Source: an uncultured Rhodospirillaceae bacterium (GTDB lineage: Bacteria; Pseudomonadota; Alphaproteobacteria; Dongiales; Dongiaceae). Taken from it: DNA of 64,000 nt. The position numbers were made by a program, and so were the translations under genes. How positions within the stretch are numbered: the first letter of the stretch is position 1; each line of letters starts with the position of its first letter. Below the pieces are notes generated by a model. The model ran no database searches. It saw nothing but the letters and a program-made list of their open reading frames with translations, and was not told the DNA's origin. The DNA lies in assembly GCA_902826565.1 (NCBI GenBank), contig CADEFF010000016.1, forward strand, positions 1 to 64,000. The letters are read 5' to 3'. This document shows, piece after piece, positions 1 through 10,825 of this stretch.

Positions 1-2
1 AG

Positions 3-902
3 TTCCGCGACGAGGTGCGCCCGCGCTTCGGCGTCATGCGCGGCCGCGAGTTCCTCATGAAGGACTCCTACTCCTTCGATATCGACTACGCGGGAGCGCG
101 TCGGGCCTACAACAAGATGTTCGTGGCCTATCTGCGGACCTTCGCGCGCATGGGGCTGAAGGCGATCCCGATGGCGGCCGACACGGGCCCCATCGGCGGC
201 GACCTCAGCCACGAATTCATCATCCTCGCCGATACCGGCGAAAGCGCGGTCTATTGCCACAGGGATTTCCTCGCCTTCGACGTGCTCAACCAGGACATGG
301 ACTATGACGGCGATCTCGAGCCGGTCGTGGCGCAATGGACGAAGCTCTATGCCGCGACCGACGAGAAGCACGATGCGGCCAAATGCCCGGTGCCGGCGGA
401 CCGGCTCCTCGAGGCGCGCGGCATCGAGGTCGGGCACATCTTCCATTTCGGCACGAAATATTCGGAACCGCTGGGCGCCAAGGTGAACGGCCCGAACGGC
501 GAAAGCGTCGCCGTGCAGATGGGGTCCTACGGCATCGGCGTGTCGCGGCTGGTCGGCGCGATCATCGAGGCGAGCCATGACGAATCCGGCATCATCTGGC
601 CGGAGAGCGTGGCGCCGTTCCGCATCGGCCTCGTCAACCTCAAGACATCCGACGCGGCTACCACGAAGCTCTGCGAGGAGATCTACCGCAATCTCCTGCT
701 GCGCGGCATCGAGACGCTCTATGACGACCGCGACGAGCGGCCGGGCGCCAAGTTCGCCGACATGGACCTGATCGGGCTGCCCTGGCAGCTCGTGGTAGGC
801 CCTCGCGGCGTGGCCGCAGGCACGGTCGAGCTAAAGCGCCGGGCCTCGGGCGAACGCGAGGAGCTCTCGCTCGAATCCGCGCTTGCGCGGCTCGGCGCCT
901 GA
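3..902 (+). CDS. proS: Prolyl-tRNA synthetase, C-terminal part (5' end outside window)
   Basis: Class II aminoacyl-tRNA synthetase that charges tRNA-Pro in the cytoplasm. The frame is open from base 3, so the gene enters from the left edge. The first residues read [21 protein letters not shown], the class II motif 2 region. Further on, [13 protein letters not shown] is motif 3, and the last ~100 residues are the anticodon-binding domain ([16 protein letters not shown]). There is no sign of the large editing insertion in the visible part, which fits the short alphaproteobacterial ProS. lolC follows 22 bases after the stop, the usual alphaproteobacterial neighbour, and is probably co-transcribed. 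Confidence 0.95.
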   Translation, partial: FRDEVRPRFGVMRGREFLMKDSYSFDIDYAGARRAYNKMFVAYLRTFARMGLKAIPMAADTGPIGGDLSHEFIILADTGESAVYCHRDFLAFDVLNQDMDYDGDLEPVVAQWTKLYAATDEKHDAAKCPVPADRLLEARGIEVGHIFHFGTKYSEPLGAKVNGPNGESVAVQMGSYGIGVSRLVGAIIEASHDESGIIWPESVAPFRIGLVNLKTSDAATTKLCEEIYRNLLLRGIETLYDDRDERPGAKFADMDLIGLPWQLVVGPRGVAAGTVELKRRASGEREELSLESALARLGA

Positions 903-924
903 GCCGGGCGGGGAACCGGCGCTC

Positions 925-2161
925 ATGTTTTCGGCCTTCGAGCGTCTCGTCGCCATGCGCTATCTGCGCGCGAGGCGGCGCGAGGGCTTCATCAACGTCA
1001 TCGCGGGTTTCTCGCTGCTCGGCATCGCGCTCGGCGTCGCGACGCTCATCATCGTCATGTCGGTGATGAACGGTTTTCGCGAGGAGCTGATGTCCCGCAT
1101 CCTCGGGCTCAACGGCCATATCTCCGTGATGTCGGTTGAGGGCCCGCTCTCCGATTATGACGATGTCGCCATGGCGCTGCGCGGCCTGCCGGAGATCCGC
1201 AACGTCACCCCGCTTATCGAGGGCCAGGTGATGGTCACCGCCGGCGCGCAGGCCGCGGGCGCGCTCGTGCGCGGCATGCGCGGCGAGGATCTGAACCGTC
1301 ATTCCGTGGTCGCGGACAATATCGTCGAGGGCAGCTTCGAAAAATTCAAAGGCACCGATGTGATCGCGCTCGGTTCCCGCCTCGCGCGGCGGCTCGGGGT
1401 CGGCGTCGGCGGACAGGTGACGCTGATCACGCCGCAGGGCCAGGCTACGGTCATGGGCTCGCTGCCGCGGATGAAGACCTACGAGGTGGTCCTCATCTTC
1501 GAGATCGGCATGTACGAGTACGACAACAGCTTCGCCTACATCCCGCTGGAAGCGGCGCAGCTCTACTTCAAGCTGCCCGACGCGGTGAACGCGCTCGAGG
1601 TGATGGTCGACAATCCCGACAATCTCTCGCGCCCGATGGGCGAGCTCTTCAAGACCCTGGGGCCGGGCTTCCGCCTGTTCGACTGGCAGGGCGCCAATTC
1701 GAGCTTCTTCACGGCGATCGAAGTCGAGCGGAACGTGATGTTCCTGATCCTGACCCTGATCATCCTGGTGGCCGCCTTCAACATCATTTCCGGCCAGATC
1801 ATGCTGGTGAAGGACAAGGGGAGGGCGATCGCCATCCTGCGCACCATGGGCGCGACGCGCGGCATGATCATGCGCATCTTCCTCATGACCGGCGCCAGCA
1901 TCGGCGTGGTGGGCACGCTCGCCGGGCTCGGTCTCGGGCTGCTTTTCTGCGACAACATCGAGACGATCCGGCAATGGCTGCAGGCCCTGACCGGGACCGA
2001 GCTCTTCAGCGCCGAGATCTACTTCCTCTCGAAGCTGCCGGCGATCGTCGATCCCGGCGAAGTGCTCGCGGTCACCGGCATGGCGCTGGGACTCTCGCTG
2101 CTGGCCACGCTCTATCCGTCCTGGCGCGCGGCCAGGCTCGATCCGGTGGAAGCACTTCGCT

Positions 2162-2169
<8 letters not shown>
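925..2169 (+). CDS. lolC: Lipoprotein-releasing ABC transporter permease LolC/LolE
   Basis: Inner-membrane permease of the LolCDE complex, which releases outer-membrane lipoproteins from the inner membrane to the chaperone LolA. The 414-residue product has the family layout: a cytoplasmic start (FERLVAMRYLRARRREGF), a first membrane segment near residues 25-45, a large periplasmic domain, and three C-terminal membrane segments (FltsX/MacB fold). I chose ATG 925 because family members begin at this MFSAFE-like start; an in-frame start at 883 would overlap proS. It overlaps lolD by 8 bases, so the two are translationally coupled. Alphaproteobacteria often have one LolC/E-type permease, so C versus E cannot be decided. 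Confidence 0.93.
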
Positions 2170-2853
<684 letters not shown>

Positions 2854-2857
<4 letters not shown>

Positions 2858-4059
2858 CCGGCGGCCTGGCCGGCAGGCGCGGCCGTTCGCTCGCCGCCGA
2901 TGAAATGGCCCAGCGCGGCAAGCGGCCGCACCCGATCACAGACGATCTTGGTGATGGCCAGCATGGGCACGCCGATGATCGCGCCCGGGATGCCCCACAT
3001 CCAGTACCAGAAGATCAGGGTCAGGATCACGAGCACCGGGTTGAGGGTGAAGCGACGTGCCAGCACCATCGGCGTCACATACTCGCCCTCGAGCAGATGG
3101 ATCACCAGATACCCTGCCGCAGGCATCAGGGCCTGCCAGAGATCCTCGTAGCTCGCGAGGCCGACCAGCACGATGATGCCGATGCCGACCAGCGGCCCGG
3201 CGATCGGCACATAATTCAAGAGGAAGGCCATCGCGCCCCAGAGAATGGGATCCTCGATGCCGCAGGCCCACATGACGAGGCCGGTCGCGATGCCGACGGC
3301 GGCATTCATCATCGTGATGGTCAGAAGGTAGCCGGAGATATCCCGCTCGACCTGCTGCGAAATATCCACGGCCTGCCGCTTGTCCTTGAAGTTCGGCAGG
3401 ATCTCGACGAGGCGGCGCAGGAAGGTGTCGCCCGAGATCAGCAGGAAGAAGAGCAGCAGGATCGTCGTGAAGAGTCCCGCCGCAAAGGCCGCCGTGTTGG
3501 AGACCAGCGCCACCGAGATTGCCGACGTGGTCTGATCCGGTCCCGGTGTCGTCGCGGGCACCGGCGTCGGCACGACGACCGTTGTGGTGGTCGGATCGAT
3601 CCTGGTGATCTCTTCGGCGAAGTTGAGGAAGTTGCGAATGCCTTCGATCGGCTCGCGGAGCACTTTCAGACGCTCGCCCAGCTCCGGGATCATCTGGGGC
3701 ATGCGCCCGATCCAGTCGCCGGCCGGCACATAGATGATGGCGAAGAAGCCGAAGACGGTGCCGAGGAAGGCGATAAGCAAGAGGGCGGCGGCGATGCTGC
3801 GCGGGAGGTGAAGCTTCTCGAGAACGCGCATGGCCGGTTGCAGCAGGAGCTTCAGCATGAAGGCGATGACGACGGGCAGCACGATGTCCGACGCCACGTA
3901 GATCGCCGCAAACAGCGCGAGCATAAACAGCCCGAACTGCACGACGAGCCGCGGATCGTTCGGCAGCGGCATGTCGGGCAGGTCCTGCGCCAGCGGCGTG
4001 GGATCGCGACCTTCCGCCGGCGGCTCGTTCGCGGGGCGTTTTCGCTCGGCCTCAGCCAT
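2854..4059 (-). CDS. AI-2E family transporter (PerM/UPF0118)
   Basis: Integral membrane protein of 401 residues in the AI-2E exporter/PerM family. Some members export autoinducer-2 or act as ion antiporters; the substrate here is unknown. Visible features are a charged N-terminal tail (~40 residues), paired hydrophobic segments at about 45-90 and 95-120, a Thr/Pro-rich periplasmic insert (DPTTTTVVVPTPVPATTPG) near residue 160, and the family's C-terminal membrane block including NYVPIAGPLVGIG and the EGEYVTPMVLARRFTLNPV signature. It is a single gene, convergent with lolD and divergent from dnaE. A second, distinct family member lies at 22018-23103. Confidence 0.85.
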
Positions 4060-4370
4060 GGCGCTGCCCGGTCGCGAGGGGAAGGGCAGGGGAAAGCGAT
4101 GCCGCGAGCGACATGACCGGGCGATGTGGGGCCATCGGCATCATCCTCGAACGGGAACCGGGCGATGGCGCACCTCCCTCGACCTGGTGCTCGCCGGTTG
4201 GGGAAGGAACACCGTCGGAAGAGCCCGGTTCCCCCGGAAACGGGGCGGGCCGACGGCCGCCGTCTTCGAGTCGCGGGTGGGCGAGTTTTCCACAGGACCG
4301 GGGCCGAGCGAATGCGCCGCGTCCGCAGCCCGGGGATGCTCCCGCGGGCGGGCTATGGAATGATAACCCC
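4060..4370. other. Intergenic region upstream of dnaE
   Basis: This 311-base stretch separates the divergent AI-2E transporter and dnaE. The frame upstream of dnaE stays open to 4113, but that translation is Pro/Gly/Arg-rich and unlike DnaE, so I do not take it as coding. I see no clear sigma-70 pair. One DnaA-box-like nonamer, TTTTCCACA, lies at 4286-4294. A short AT-richer stretch (ATGGAATGATAAC) sits just before the dnaE ATG. Confidence 0.5.
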
Positions 4371-7300
4371 ATGTCGCATGCCGATTTCGTCCATCTCCGC
4401 GTCCATTCCGCCTATTCGCTCTCGGAAGGCGCGCTCAAGATCAAGCAGCTCGTCGAGCTTTGCCGGCGGCATGCCATGCCGGCGCTGGCCATCACCGACA
4501 GCGGCAATCTCTTCGGGGGCCTCGAATTCGCGCTCGCCGCCCGGGACGCGGGCATCCAGCCGATCATCGGCTGCCAGTTCAACATCACGCGGCGCGACGG
4601 CGGCGAAGGGGCAGTTGCGCGCCCGGGGGTCAAGCCGAAGCCGGACCACCTCGTTCTGCTGGTCCAGGACGAGACCGGTTATCGCAACCTGATGGAGCTC
4701 TCGAGCCGGGCCTTTCTCGAGGGCGAGCCGGGCAACGACCCCCAGCTTCCCCTGGCGGCCCTTGCGGGCTCGACGGACGGCCTGATCGCGCTCGCCGGCG
4801 GCCCCTCGGGCACTGTCGGGCGCCTCCTGGCCGATGGCCAGGCGTCGGCCGCGGAAGCCGCGCTCGGGGAGCTGGAGACGCTGTTTCCCGGCCGGCTCTA
4901 CGTGGAACTCATGCGTCACGGCGGCGCGGCGGAGCGACGGATCGAGGAGCCGCTGCTGGATCTCGCCTATCGCCGCAACCTGCCGCTGGTCGCGACGAAC
5001 GATGTCTATTTCTCCGACACGGGGATGTACGAGGCGCATGACGCGCTGCTCTGCATCGCCGGCGGCGCCTATGTGAGCCAGGAAGTGCGCCGGCGGGAGA
5101 CGCCGGAGCATCGCTTCAAGTCGGCGGAGGAAATGCGGGCCCTCTTCGCCGACCTTCCGGAGGCGATCGACAACACGCTCGTGATCGCGCAGCGCTGCGC
5201 CTATATGCCGGAAGCCCGCAAGCCCATCCTGCCGCCCTTCGTCGGCCCGAACGGCGAGCCGGCGGAGGAAGAGCTGCGGCGCCAGGCGACCGAGGGTCTG
5301 GAGCTCCGTCTCGAGGCGCTGCAGCGGATCGCGCCGCTCGGCGACGAGGAAGCCCGCGAGGCGCGCGCCAAGCCCTACCGCCAGCGTCTGGGTTTCGAGC
5401 TCGAGACCATCATCGCCATGGGCTTCGCCGGGTATTTCCTCATCGTCGCCGACTTTATCCAGTGGGCGAAGCGGGAGGGCATCCCGGTCGGACCGGGTCG
5501 CGGCTCCGGTGCCGGCTCCGTCGTCGCCTGGGCGCTCACCATCACCGATCTCGACCCCTTGCGCTGGGGTCTGCTCTTCGAGCGGTTCCTCAATCCGGAA
5601 CGCGTCTCGATGCCGGATTTCGACATCGACTTCTGCCAGGACCGCCGCGACGAGGTGATCCGCTACGTGCAGGGGCGCTACGGCCGCGATCGGGTGGCGC
5701 AGATCATCACCTTCGGAAAGCTGCAGGCGCGCGCCGCGCTTCGCGACGTCGGCCGCGTGCTGCAGATGCCCTACGGGCAGGTCGACCGGATCTGCAAGAT
5801 GGTGCCGAACAACCCGGCAAATCCGGTCACCATTTCGCAGGCCGTCTCGGGTGAGCCCATGCTGCGCCACATGCAGGACGAGGATCCGCAGGTGAAGCGG
5901 CTGATCGAGGTCGCGACCAGCCTCGAAGGCCTCTATCGCCACGCCTCGACCCACGCCGCCGGCGTCGTGATCGGCGACCGGCCGCTGGCGGAGCTGGTGC
6001 CGCTCTATCGCGATCCGCGATCCGACATGCCGGTTACCCAGTTCAACATGAAATATGTCGAGCAGGCGGGGCTGGTGAAGTTCGACTTCCTCGGCCTGAA
6101 GACGCTGACCGTGCTGGTGCGCGCCGCCGAGCTGCTCGCCGAGCGCGGCATCGCGGTCGATCTTTCGAGCCTGCCGCTCGACGACCCGAAGGCCTATGCG
6201 CAAATGGGCCGTGCCGAGACCATGGGCGTGTTCCAGCTCGAAGGTTCGGGAATGCGCGACGTGCTGCGGCGTCTGAAACCCGACCGGTTCGAGGACATCA
6301 TCGCCGTGGTGGCGCTCTACCGTCCCGGCCCGATGGACAATATCCCGCGCTACATCGCCTGCAAGCACGGGCAGGAGGAGCCGGACTATCTGCATCCGGC
6401 GCTCGAGGGAATCCTGAAGGAGACCTTCGGGATCATGGTCTATCAGGAGCAGGTGATGCAGATCGCGCAGGAGCTGTCCGGCTTTACGCTGGGCGGCGCG
6501 GACCTGCTGCGCCGCGCGATGGGCAAGAAGATCAAGGCGGAGATGGAGGCGCAGCGGAAGAGCTTCATCGACGGTGCGGCGGCGCGGGGCGTGCCGCCGG
6601 CCAAGGCCGAGCAGATCTTCGAGCAGGTCGACAAGTTCGCCGGCTACGGCTTCAACAAGAGCCACGCGGCCGCCTACGCGCTGGTCGCCTATCAGACGGC
6701 ATGGTTCAAGGCGAACCATCCGGTCGAGTTCTTCGCCGCCTCGATGACCTACGACCTCGGCAACACCGACCGGCTCAACATGTATCGACAGGAGCTGGAG
6801 CGGCTGCAGATCCGGCTGCTGCCGCCGGATATCAACCGCTCCCGGTCGGGTTTCACAGTCGAGAAGGACGCCGAAGGCAAGCTCGCGATCCGGTACGCGC
6901 TCGCCGCGGTCAGGAATGTCGGGGCAGGGGCCATCGACGCGCTCGTCGCGGAGCGCGAGGCGAACGGGCCGTTCGAGGATCTGGGCGATATCGCGCGCCG
7001 CATCGACCATCGGCATCTCAACAAGCGGCAGCTCGAAAACCTCGCGGCCGCCGGCGCCTTCGACCGGCTGATGGCGAACCGGCGCCGGGTCTTCGAGGGC
7101 GTCGAGCAGCTCATCCGCCACGCCAGCGTGGCCGCGGAAGAGCGGACGAGCCAGCAGGTGAGCCTGTTCGGCAACGGCCTCGCCGAACCGGCGCGGCTGC
7201 AGCTTCCGGAGGTTCCCGACTGGCCCTCCATCGAGCGGCTGCAGCACGAGTACGCCGCGATCGGATTCTATCTTTCGGCGCATCCGCTCGACGCCTACGA

Positions 7301-7859
7301 GACGACGCTGAAGCGTCTCGAGGCGATCCCCTATGGCGAGATCGCGCGCTGGCTCCAGGGACGCAGCAGCAACCGGGTGAAGCTCGCCGGCATCGTCGTC
7401 GGCAAGCAGGAACGCACCTCGGCCAAGGGCAACCGCTTCGCCTTCCTGCAGCTCACCGATGCGAGCGGCATGTACGAGGTCATGGTGTTCAGCGAGGCGC
7501 TGGCGGCGCATCGCGACCTGATGGAGCCGGGCAAGATGGTCCTGCTGTCGGTCGCCGCGGATCTCCGTTCGGAGGCCGAGGGCATGCGCGTCACGCTGCA
7601 ATCGATCCAGTCGCTGGACCAGGCTGCGGCGCAGGCGGCTGTCGGGCTTCGGGTCTTCATCAAGGACCCGGCGCCGATCGACAGCCTGAAGAAGCTGCTG
7701 CAGCTCAACGGCCGCGGGCGGAGCAAGGTGTCGCTGGTGCTGGAGCTCGCGCCCGCGCGCGAGGTCGAGCTGTCGCTGAAAGAGAGCTACGCGCTCTCCG
7801 CGCCGGCGCGCGCCGCGATCAAGGCCATCCCCGGCATCGTGGACGTGCAGGAGATCTGA
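4371..7859 (+). CDS. dnaE: DNA polymerase III subunit alpha
   Basis: Replicative C-family polymerase, 1162 residues, near the ~1160 of E. coli DnaE. Start ATG 4371 (MSHADFVHLRVHSAYSL) opens directly on the PHP domain. The palm aspartates are visible as PDFDIDF (Asp416 and Asp418) and LVKFDFLGLKTLT (Asp572). A clamp-binding motif QVSLF lies at residues 929-933, followed by the OB-fold domain (VKLAGIVVGKQERTSAKGNRF). The position after proS-lolCD is conserved in alphaproteobacteria. It probably has its own promoter, because the preceding gene is on the other strand. Confidence 0.97.
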   Translation: MSHADFVHLRVHSAYSLSEGALKIKQLVELCRRHAMPALAITDSGNLFGGLEFALAARDAGIQPIIGCQFNITRRDGGEGAVARPGVKPKPDHLVLLVQDETGYRNLMELSSRAFLEGEPGNDPQLPLAALAGSTDGLIALAGGPSGTVGRLLADGQASAAEAALGELETLFPGRLYVELMRHGGAAERRIEEPLLDLAYRRNLPLVATNDVYFSDTGMYEAHDALLCIAGGAYVSQEVRRRETPEHRFKSAEEMRALFADLPEAIDNTLVIAQRCAYMPEARKPILPPFVGPNGEPAEEELRRQATEGLELRLEALQRIAPLGDEEAREARAKPYRQRLGFELETIIAMGFAGYFLIVADFIQWAKREGIPVGPGRGSGAGSVVAWALTITDLDPLRWGLLFERFLNPERVSMPDFDIDFCQDRRDEVIRYVQGRYGRDRVAQIITFGKLQARAALRDVGRVLQMPYGQVDRICKMVPNNPANPVTISQAVSGEPMLRHMQDEDPQVKRLIEVATSLEGLYRHASTHAAGVVIGDRPLAELVPLYRDPRSDMPVTQFNMKYVEQAGLVKFDFLGLKTLTVLVRAAELLAERGIAVDLSSLPLDDPKAYAQMGRAETMGVFQLEGSGMRDVLRRLKPDRFEDIIAVVALYRPGPMDNIPRYIACKHGQEEPDYLHPALEGILKETFGIMVYQEQVMQIAQELSGFTLGGADLLRRAMGKKIKAEMEAQRKSFIDGAAARGVPPAKAEQIFEQVDKFAGYGFNKSHAAAYALVAYQTAWFKANHPVEFFAASMTYDLGNTDRLNMYRQELERLQIRLLPPDINRSRSGFTVEKDAEGKLAIRYALAAVRNVGAGAIDALVAEREANGPFEDLGDIARRIDHRHLNKRQLENLAAAGAFDRLMANRRRVFEGVEQLIRHASVAAEERTSQQVSLFGNGLAEPARLQLPEVPDWPSIERLQHEYAAIGFYLSAHPLDAYETTLKRLEAIPYGEIARWLQGRSSNRVKLAGIVVGKQERTSAKGNRFAFLQLTDASGMYEVMVFSEALAAHRDLMEPGKMVLLSVAADLRSEAEGMRVTLQSIQSLDQAAAQAAVGLRVFIKDPAPIDSLKKLLQLNGRGRSKVSLVLELAPAREVELSLKESYALSAPARAAIKAIPGIVDVQEI

Positions 7860-7862
7860 GCC

Positions 7863-7884
7863 GCGCCGCCGTCGCACGCGGCGC
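7863..7884. terminator. Possible bidirectional stem-loop between dnaE and SDR gene
   Basis: Perfect 7-base inverted repeat GCGCCGC (7863-7869) and GCGGCGC (7878-7884) with an 8-base loop, just after the dnaE stop and before the stop of the convergent SDR gene. No T-tract follows, so intrinsic termination is uncertain. Confidence 0.3.
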
Positions 7885-7905
7885 TCGGGGGCCGTTGCCG
7901 GACGC

Positions 7906-8655
7906 TCAGTGGAAGGAGCGGCCTCCATCCACGGCCATCGCCGCGCCGGTCATGTAGGAAGATTCGGTGCTGGTGAGGAAGAGGGCGGCCGCGCCGATTT
8001 CGCTCGGGTCCGCCACACGCTTGATGAGATAGAGCGACATGATCTCGGCGAGCGCTGCGTCGGGGTTCGGCGCGTTCTCGTACTCCACGCGGAACTGCGG
8101 CGTATCGGTGATGCCGGGGCAGATCACGTTGACGCGGATGTTGTCCGCCGCGAGATCGACCGCGAGCGTCTTGCTGAACATGACGAGCCCTGCCTTGGCG
8201 GCGCAGTAGGCGGTGCGGTGCTCCAGCGGCCGCAAGCCCGCGGCGGACGCGATGTTGACGATCGTCCCGCCCTGCCTGCGCAGCGCCGGCAGCGCGGCCT
8301 TGCAGATCAGGAAGGGGCCGGTCAGGTCCACGTTGAAGACGGTGGACCAGTCGGCAAGCGAGGTTTCGCCGAAGGGGCGGACGAGATCCACCCCGGCGCA
8401 ATTCACCACCCCGTCGAGGCCGCCGAGTTCGCGGCAGGCGACGTGGACGGCGGCATTCACCTCCGCCTCCTTGCTTACGTCGGCGGCGACAGGAATCGCT
8501 TGCGGGCGAAGCGGCTTCGCGGCTTCGGCGAGGCCTTTCTCGTTCCGATCCAGCATGGCGACGCGCGCGCCCTCGCGATGGAACATTTCCGCGATGGTGC
8601 GGCCGATGCCCTGCGCCGCGCCCGTGACCAGAATTCGACGTCCCTTCAGTCTCAT
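7906..8655 (-). CDS. SDR family NAD(P)-dependent oxidoreductase
   Basis: Classical short-chain dehydrogenase/reductase of 249 residues. The cofactor motif is TGAAQGIG near the N-terminus, NCAG follows strand 4, and the catalytic set is Ser in NIASAAG with YCAAK (Tyr-x3-Lys). The C-terminus ends in the usual GGRSFH-type tail. Asp in AMLDRNE after strand 2 favours NAD over NADP. The start MRLKGRRILVTG is preceded by GGAGAGGGG; the frame stays open further upstream, but that part has no family similarity. The substrate is unknown: sequence resembles sugar/hydroxybutyrate-type SDRs. It lies alone between dnaE and rpsB. Confidence 0.85.
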   Translation of the reverse strand: MRLKGRRILVTGAAQGIGRTIAEMFHREGARVAMLDRNEKGLAEAAKPLRPQAIPVAADVSKEAEVNAAVHVACRELGGLDGVVNCAGVDLVRPFGETSLADWSTVFNVDLTGPFLICKAALPALRRQGGTIVNIASAAGLRPLEHRTAYCAAKAGLVMFSKTLAVDLAADNIRVNVICPGITDTPQFRVEYENAPNPDAALAEIMSLYLIKRVADPSEIGAAALFLTSTESSYMTGAAMAVDGGRSFH

Positions 8656-9002
8656 GCCCCTCTCCGATACGGAAATGCGATCATGCCTGTTCACGTCCGG
8701 CCGGATCCGCGGCCGACCGAATCCCGTGATGTCGCGAACGCACAGCCGGGCGAGAGATATCGCATAACAGGCTGATAGTAAACGGTATTTTCCGTGGCAT
8801 GGGCGTCGCGATCGGCGCGCCCCTGTTCCGGTTTCTCCTTGCCATTCCCGGCTTCGAGGGCTACAAACCCGCCCGCAACTGCCAAATCCACACGCGAGAC
8901 TGCGGCTTCGTGCGGGGAGACATCCCGCCGGTCGCTCCGGTGTCCGGGTTTCCCGGATTTCCCAGGTCCCGCGGAGGCATAACCGGAAAAGGAACGACCC
9001 GC
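8656..9002. other. Divergent intergenic region, leader of the rpsB operon
   Basis: This 347-base region lies between the SDR start and rpsB. It holds a good candidate promoter for rpsB (separate entry) and therefore a leader of about 130 bases. The leader contains a repeated TTTCCCGGATTTCCC stretch near 8948-8962, and ribosomal-protein operons are often controlled from such leaders, but I could not draw a convincing S2-binding fold. No coding frame in the region looks real. Confidence 0.45.
8839..8867 (+). promoter_or_regulatory. Candidate sigma-70 promoter of rpsB
   Basis: TTGCCA at 8839-8844 and TACAAA at 8862-8867 are separated by exactly 17 bases. The -35 hexamer is the same as that proposed for pdhA (57455). 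Predicted transcription would start near 8874, giving a leader of about 130 bases before the rpsB ATG. Confidence 0.5.
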
Positions 9003-9809
9003 ATGGCAATGCCGACCTTCACCATGCGCCAGCTTCTGGAAGCTGGCGTGCATTTCGGCCACCACACCCGCCGGTGGAATCCGAAGATGGCCCCGTACAT
9101 CTTCGGCGTCCGCAACGGCGTCCATATCCTCGATCTCGAGCAGACCGTCCCGATGCTCTATCAGGCGCTGCAGGCGGTCCGCGACGTGGTCGCGGGCGGC
9201 GGCCGCGTGCTGCTGGTCGGCACCAAGCGCCCGGCGTCGGACAAGATCGCCGAGGCGGCGAAGCGCTGCGGCCAGTATTACGTCAATCACCGCTGGCTCG
9301 GCGGCATGCTCTCGAACTGGAAGACCATTTCCAATTCGATCAAGCGGCTGAAGGATCTCGAGGAGAAGCTCGGCGGCTCGCAGACCGGCTTCACCAAGAA
9401 GGAACTGCTCCAGCTCACCCGCGAGCGCGACAAGCTCGATCGTGCGCTGGGCGGCATCAAGGAAATGGGCGGGCGTCCGGACATCCTGTTCATCATCGAT
9501 ACGAACAAGGAAAACATCGCGGTCGCCGAAGCCAACAAGCTCGGCATCCCGGTGGCGGCCGTGCTCGACAGCAACTCGAGCCCGACCGGCATCACCTATC
9601 CGATCCCGGGCAATGACGACGCGATCCGCGCGATCGCGCTCTATTGCGACCTCGTTTCGGATGCGGTGCTGGACGGCCTGCAGGCCGAGGCCATCGCGAC
9701 CGGCACCGACATCGGCGAGGCCGAAGAGACGCCGGCCGAGCGCGCGGTGGAGGCGGCCCCGGCCGAGGCGCCGGCCGCCGAGCAGCCGGCGGCGCCGCCG
9801 GCTGCGTAA
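9003..9809 (+). CDS. rpsB: 30S ribosomal protein S2
   Basis: Small-subunit protein S2, 268 residues. The start [20 protein letters not shown] and the family signatures [25 protein letters not shown] and [12 protein letters not shown] are clear. ATG 9003 is preceded by AAAGGAACG as ribosome binding site. The C-terminus carries an Ala/Glu/Pro-rich tail of about 30 residues ([13 protein letters not shown]...), common in alphaproteobacterial S2. The DNA of that tail forms a 24-base perfect palindrome (separate entry). It begins the conserved rpsB-tsf-pyrH-frr run. Confidence 0.97.
   Translation: MAMPTFTMRQLLEAGVHFGHHTRRWNPKMAPYIFGVRNGVHILDLEQTVPMLYQALQAVRDVVAGGGRVLLVGTKRPASDKIAEAAKRCGQYYVNHRWLGGMLSNWKTISNSIKRLKDLEEKLGGSQTGFTKKELLQLTRERDKLDRALGGIKEMGGRPDILFIIDTNKENIAVAEANKLGIPVAAVLDSNSSPTGITYPIPGNDDAIRAIALYCDLVSDAVLDGLQAEAIATGTDIGEAEETPAERAVEAAPAEAPAAEQPAAPPAA
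9782..9805. repeat. 24-base perfect palindrome in the rpsB tail
   Basis: The two halves GCAGCCGGCGGC and GCCGCCGGCTGC are exact reverse complements with no loop. It covers the last codons of rpsB (EQPAAPPA) up to the stop. In mRNA it could form a very stable stem just before the intercistronic hairpin at 9819-9854. Confidence 0.75.
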
Positions 9810-9818
9810 TTCCGATCG

Positions 9819-9854
9819 CCCGCGGCGGCACGGTTGCGACCGGGCCGCCGCGGG
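9819..9854 (+). terminator. Intercistronic hairpin between rpsB and tsf (attenuator-like)
   Basis: Perfect 11-base inverted repeat: CCCGCGGCGGC at 9819-9829 and GCCGCCGCGGG at 9844-9854, with a 14-base loop. It is followed by ACCATTTCCTGTTTCG, which is only moderately T-rich. It lies between the rpsB stop and the tsf ribosome binding site, so it may act as a partial terminator or a 3' stabiliser of rpsB mRNA that sets the S2:EF-Ts ratio. Confidence 0.55.
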
Positions 9855-9898
9855 ACCATTTCCTGTTTCGATCCCGAGAAGCGAGAAAAGAGGTAGCT

Positions 9899-10825
9899 AT
9901 GGCCGAGGTATCTGCAGCGCTCGTCAAGGAGCTGCGCGAAAAGACCGGCGCCGGCATGATGGATTGCAAGAAGGCGCTCGGCGAGACCCAGGGCGATCTC
10001 GAGGGCGCCATCGACTGGCTCCGCAAAAAGGGGCTCTCGCAGGCCGCGAAGAAGGCCGGCCGCGTCGCCGCCGAAGGCCTGATCGGCGCCCATGCCGCCG
10101 GTCCCAGGGGCGCGCTCGTCGAGGTCAATGCCGAGACCGATTTCGTGGCCCGCAACGAGCAGTTCCAAGATTTCGTCCGCAAGGTGGCCACGCTGGCGGT
10201 GGAGAAGGGCGCCGACATCGCGACCCTGCCGCAGCAGACCTACCCGGGCGAGAGCAAACCGGTCGCCGAGAAGCTGACCCAGCTCATCGCCACGATCGGC
10301 GAGAACATGACGCTGCGCCGCAGTGCCGGGCTTTCGGTGAAGAACGGCATCGTCGCGACCTATGTCCATAACCAGACCGCGCCCGGCCTCGGCAAGATCG
10401 GCGTGCTGGTCGCGCTCGAATCGACCGGCGATGCGGGCCAGCTCATGACCCTCGGCAAGCAGCTCGCAATGCATGTCGCGGCGGCGAACCCGCAGGCGCT
10501 CGCCATCGCCGATGTCGATTCCCGGGATCTCGAGCGCGAGCGTTCGGTGCTTGCCGACCAGGCGCGCGCGTCCGGAAAGCCGGAAGAGATCATCGCCAAG
10601 ATGGTCGAGGGTCGCATCCGCAAATACTACGAGGAAGTGGTGCTGCTGGAGCAGCTCTATGTGGTGGACAACGAAAGCCGCGTGAAGGCGGTCATCGAGG
10701 CGGCCGCCAAATCGGTCGGCGCCCCGGTGAAGCTCGCCGGTTTCGTCCGCATGGCGCTGGGCGAGGGGGTCGAGCGCGAGCAGAAGGATTTCGCGGCGGA
10801 AGTGGCGGCCCAGCTCGGCCGATAG
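9899..10825 (+). CDS. tsf: Translation elongation factor Ts
   Basis: Guanine-nucleotide exchange factor for EF-Tu, 308 residues. The N-terminal UBA-like domain ([24 protein letters not shown]) is followed by the core with [16 protein letters not shown], the family's most conserved stretch, and a dimerisation/coiled-coil part. ATG 9899 is preceded by AAAAGAGGTAGCT (ribosome binding site AGAGG). A strong hairpin separates it from rpsB. Confidence 0.97.
   Translation: MAEVSAALVKELREKTGAGMMDCKKALGETQGDLEGAIDWLRKKGLSQAAKKAGRVAAEGLIGAHAAGPRGALVEVNAETDFVARNEQFQDFVRKVATLAVEKGADIATLPQQTYPGESKPVAEKLTQLIATIGENMTLRRSAGLSVKNGIVATYVHNQTAPGLGKIGVLVALESTGDAGQLMTLGKQLAMHVAAANPQALAIADVDSRDLERERSVLADQARASGKPEEIIAKMVEGRIRKYYEEVVLLEQLYVVDNESRVKAVIEAAAKSVGAPVKLAGFVRMALGEGVEREQKDFAAEVAAQLGR

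Noticed and set aside
4113-4370. N-terminal extension of DnaE
   Set aside because: Pro/Gly/Arg-rich translation with no DnaE similarity; the PHP domain begins directly after ATG 4371.
4353-7928. Very long open frame antisense to dnaE, and similar ones antisense to rseP/bamA (13956-17252) and pdhA-pdhC (58312-61332)
   Set aside because: These translations are rich in His, Arg, Asp, Gln and Leu with no family similarity. They are typical shadow frames of high-GC codon usage opposite well-identified genes.
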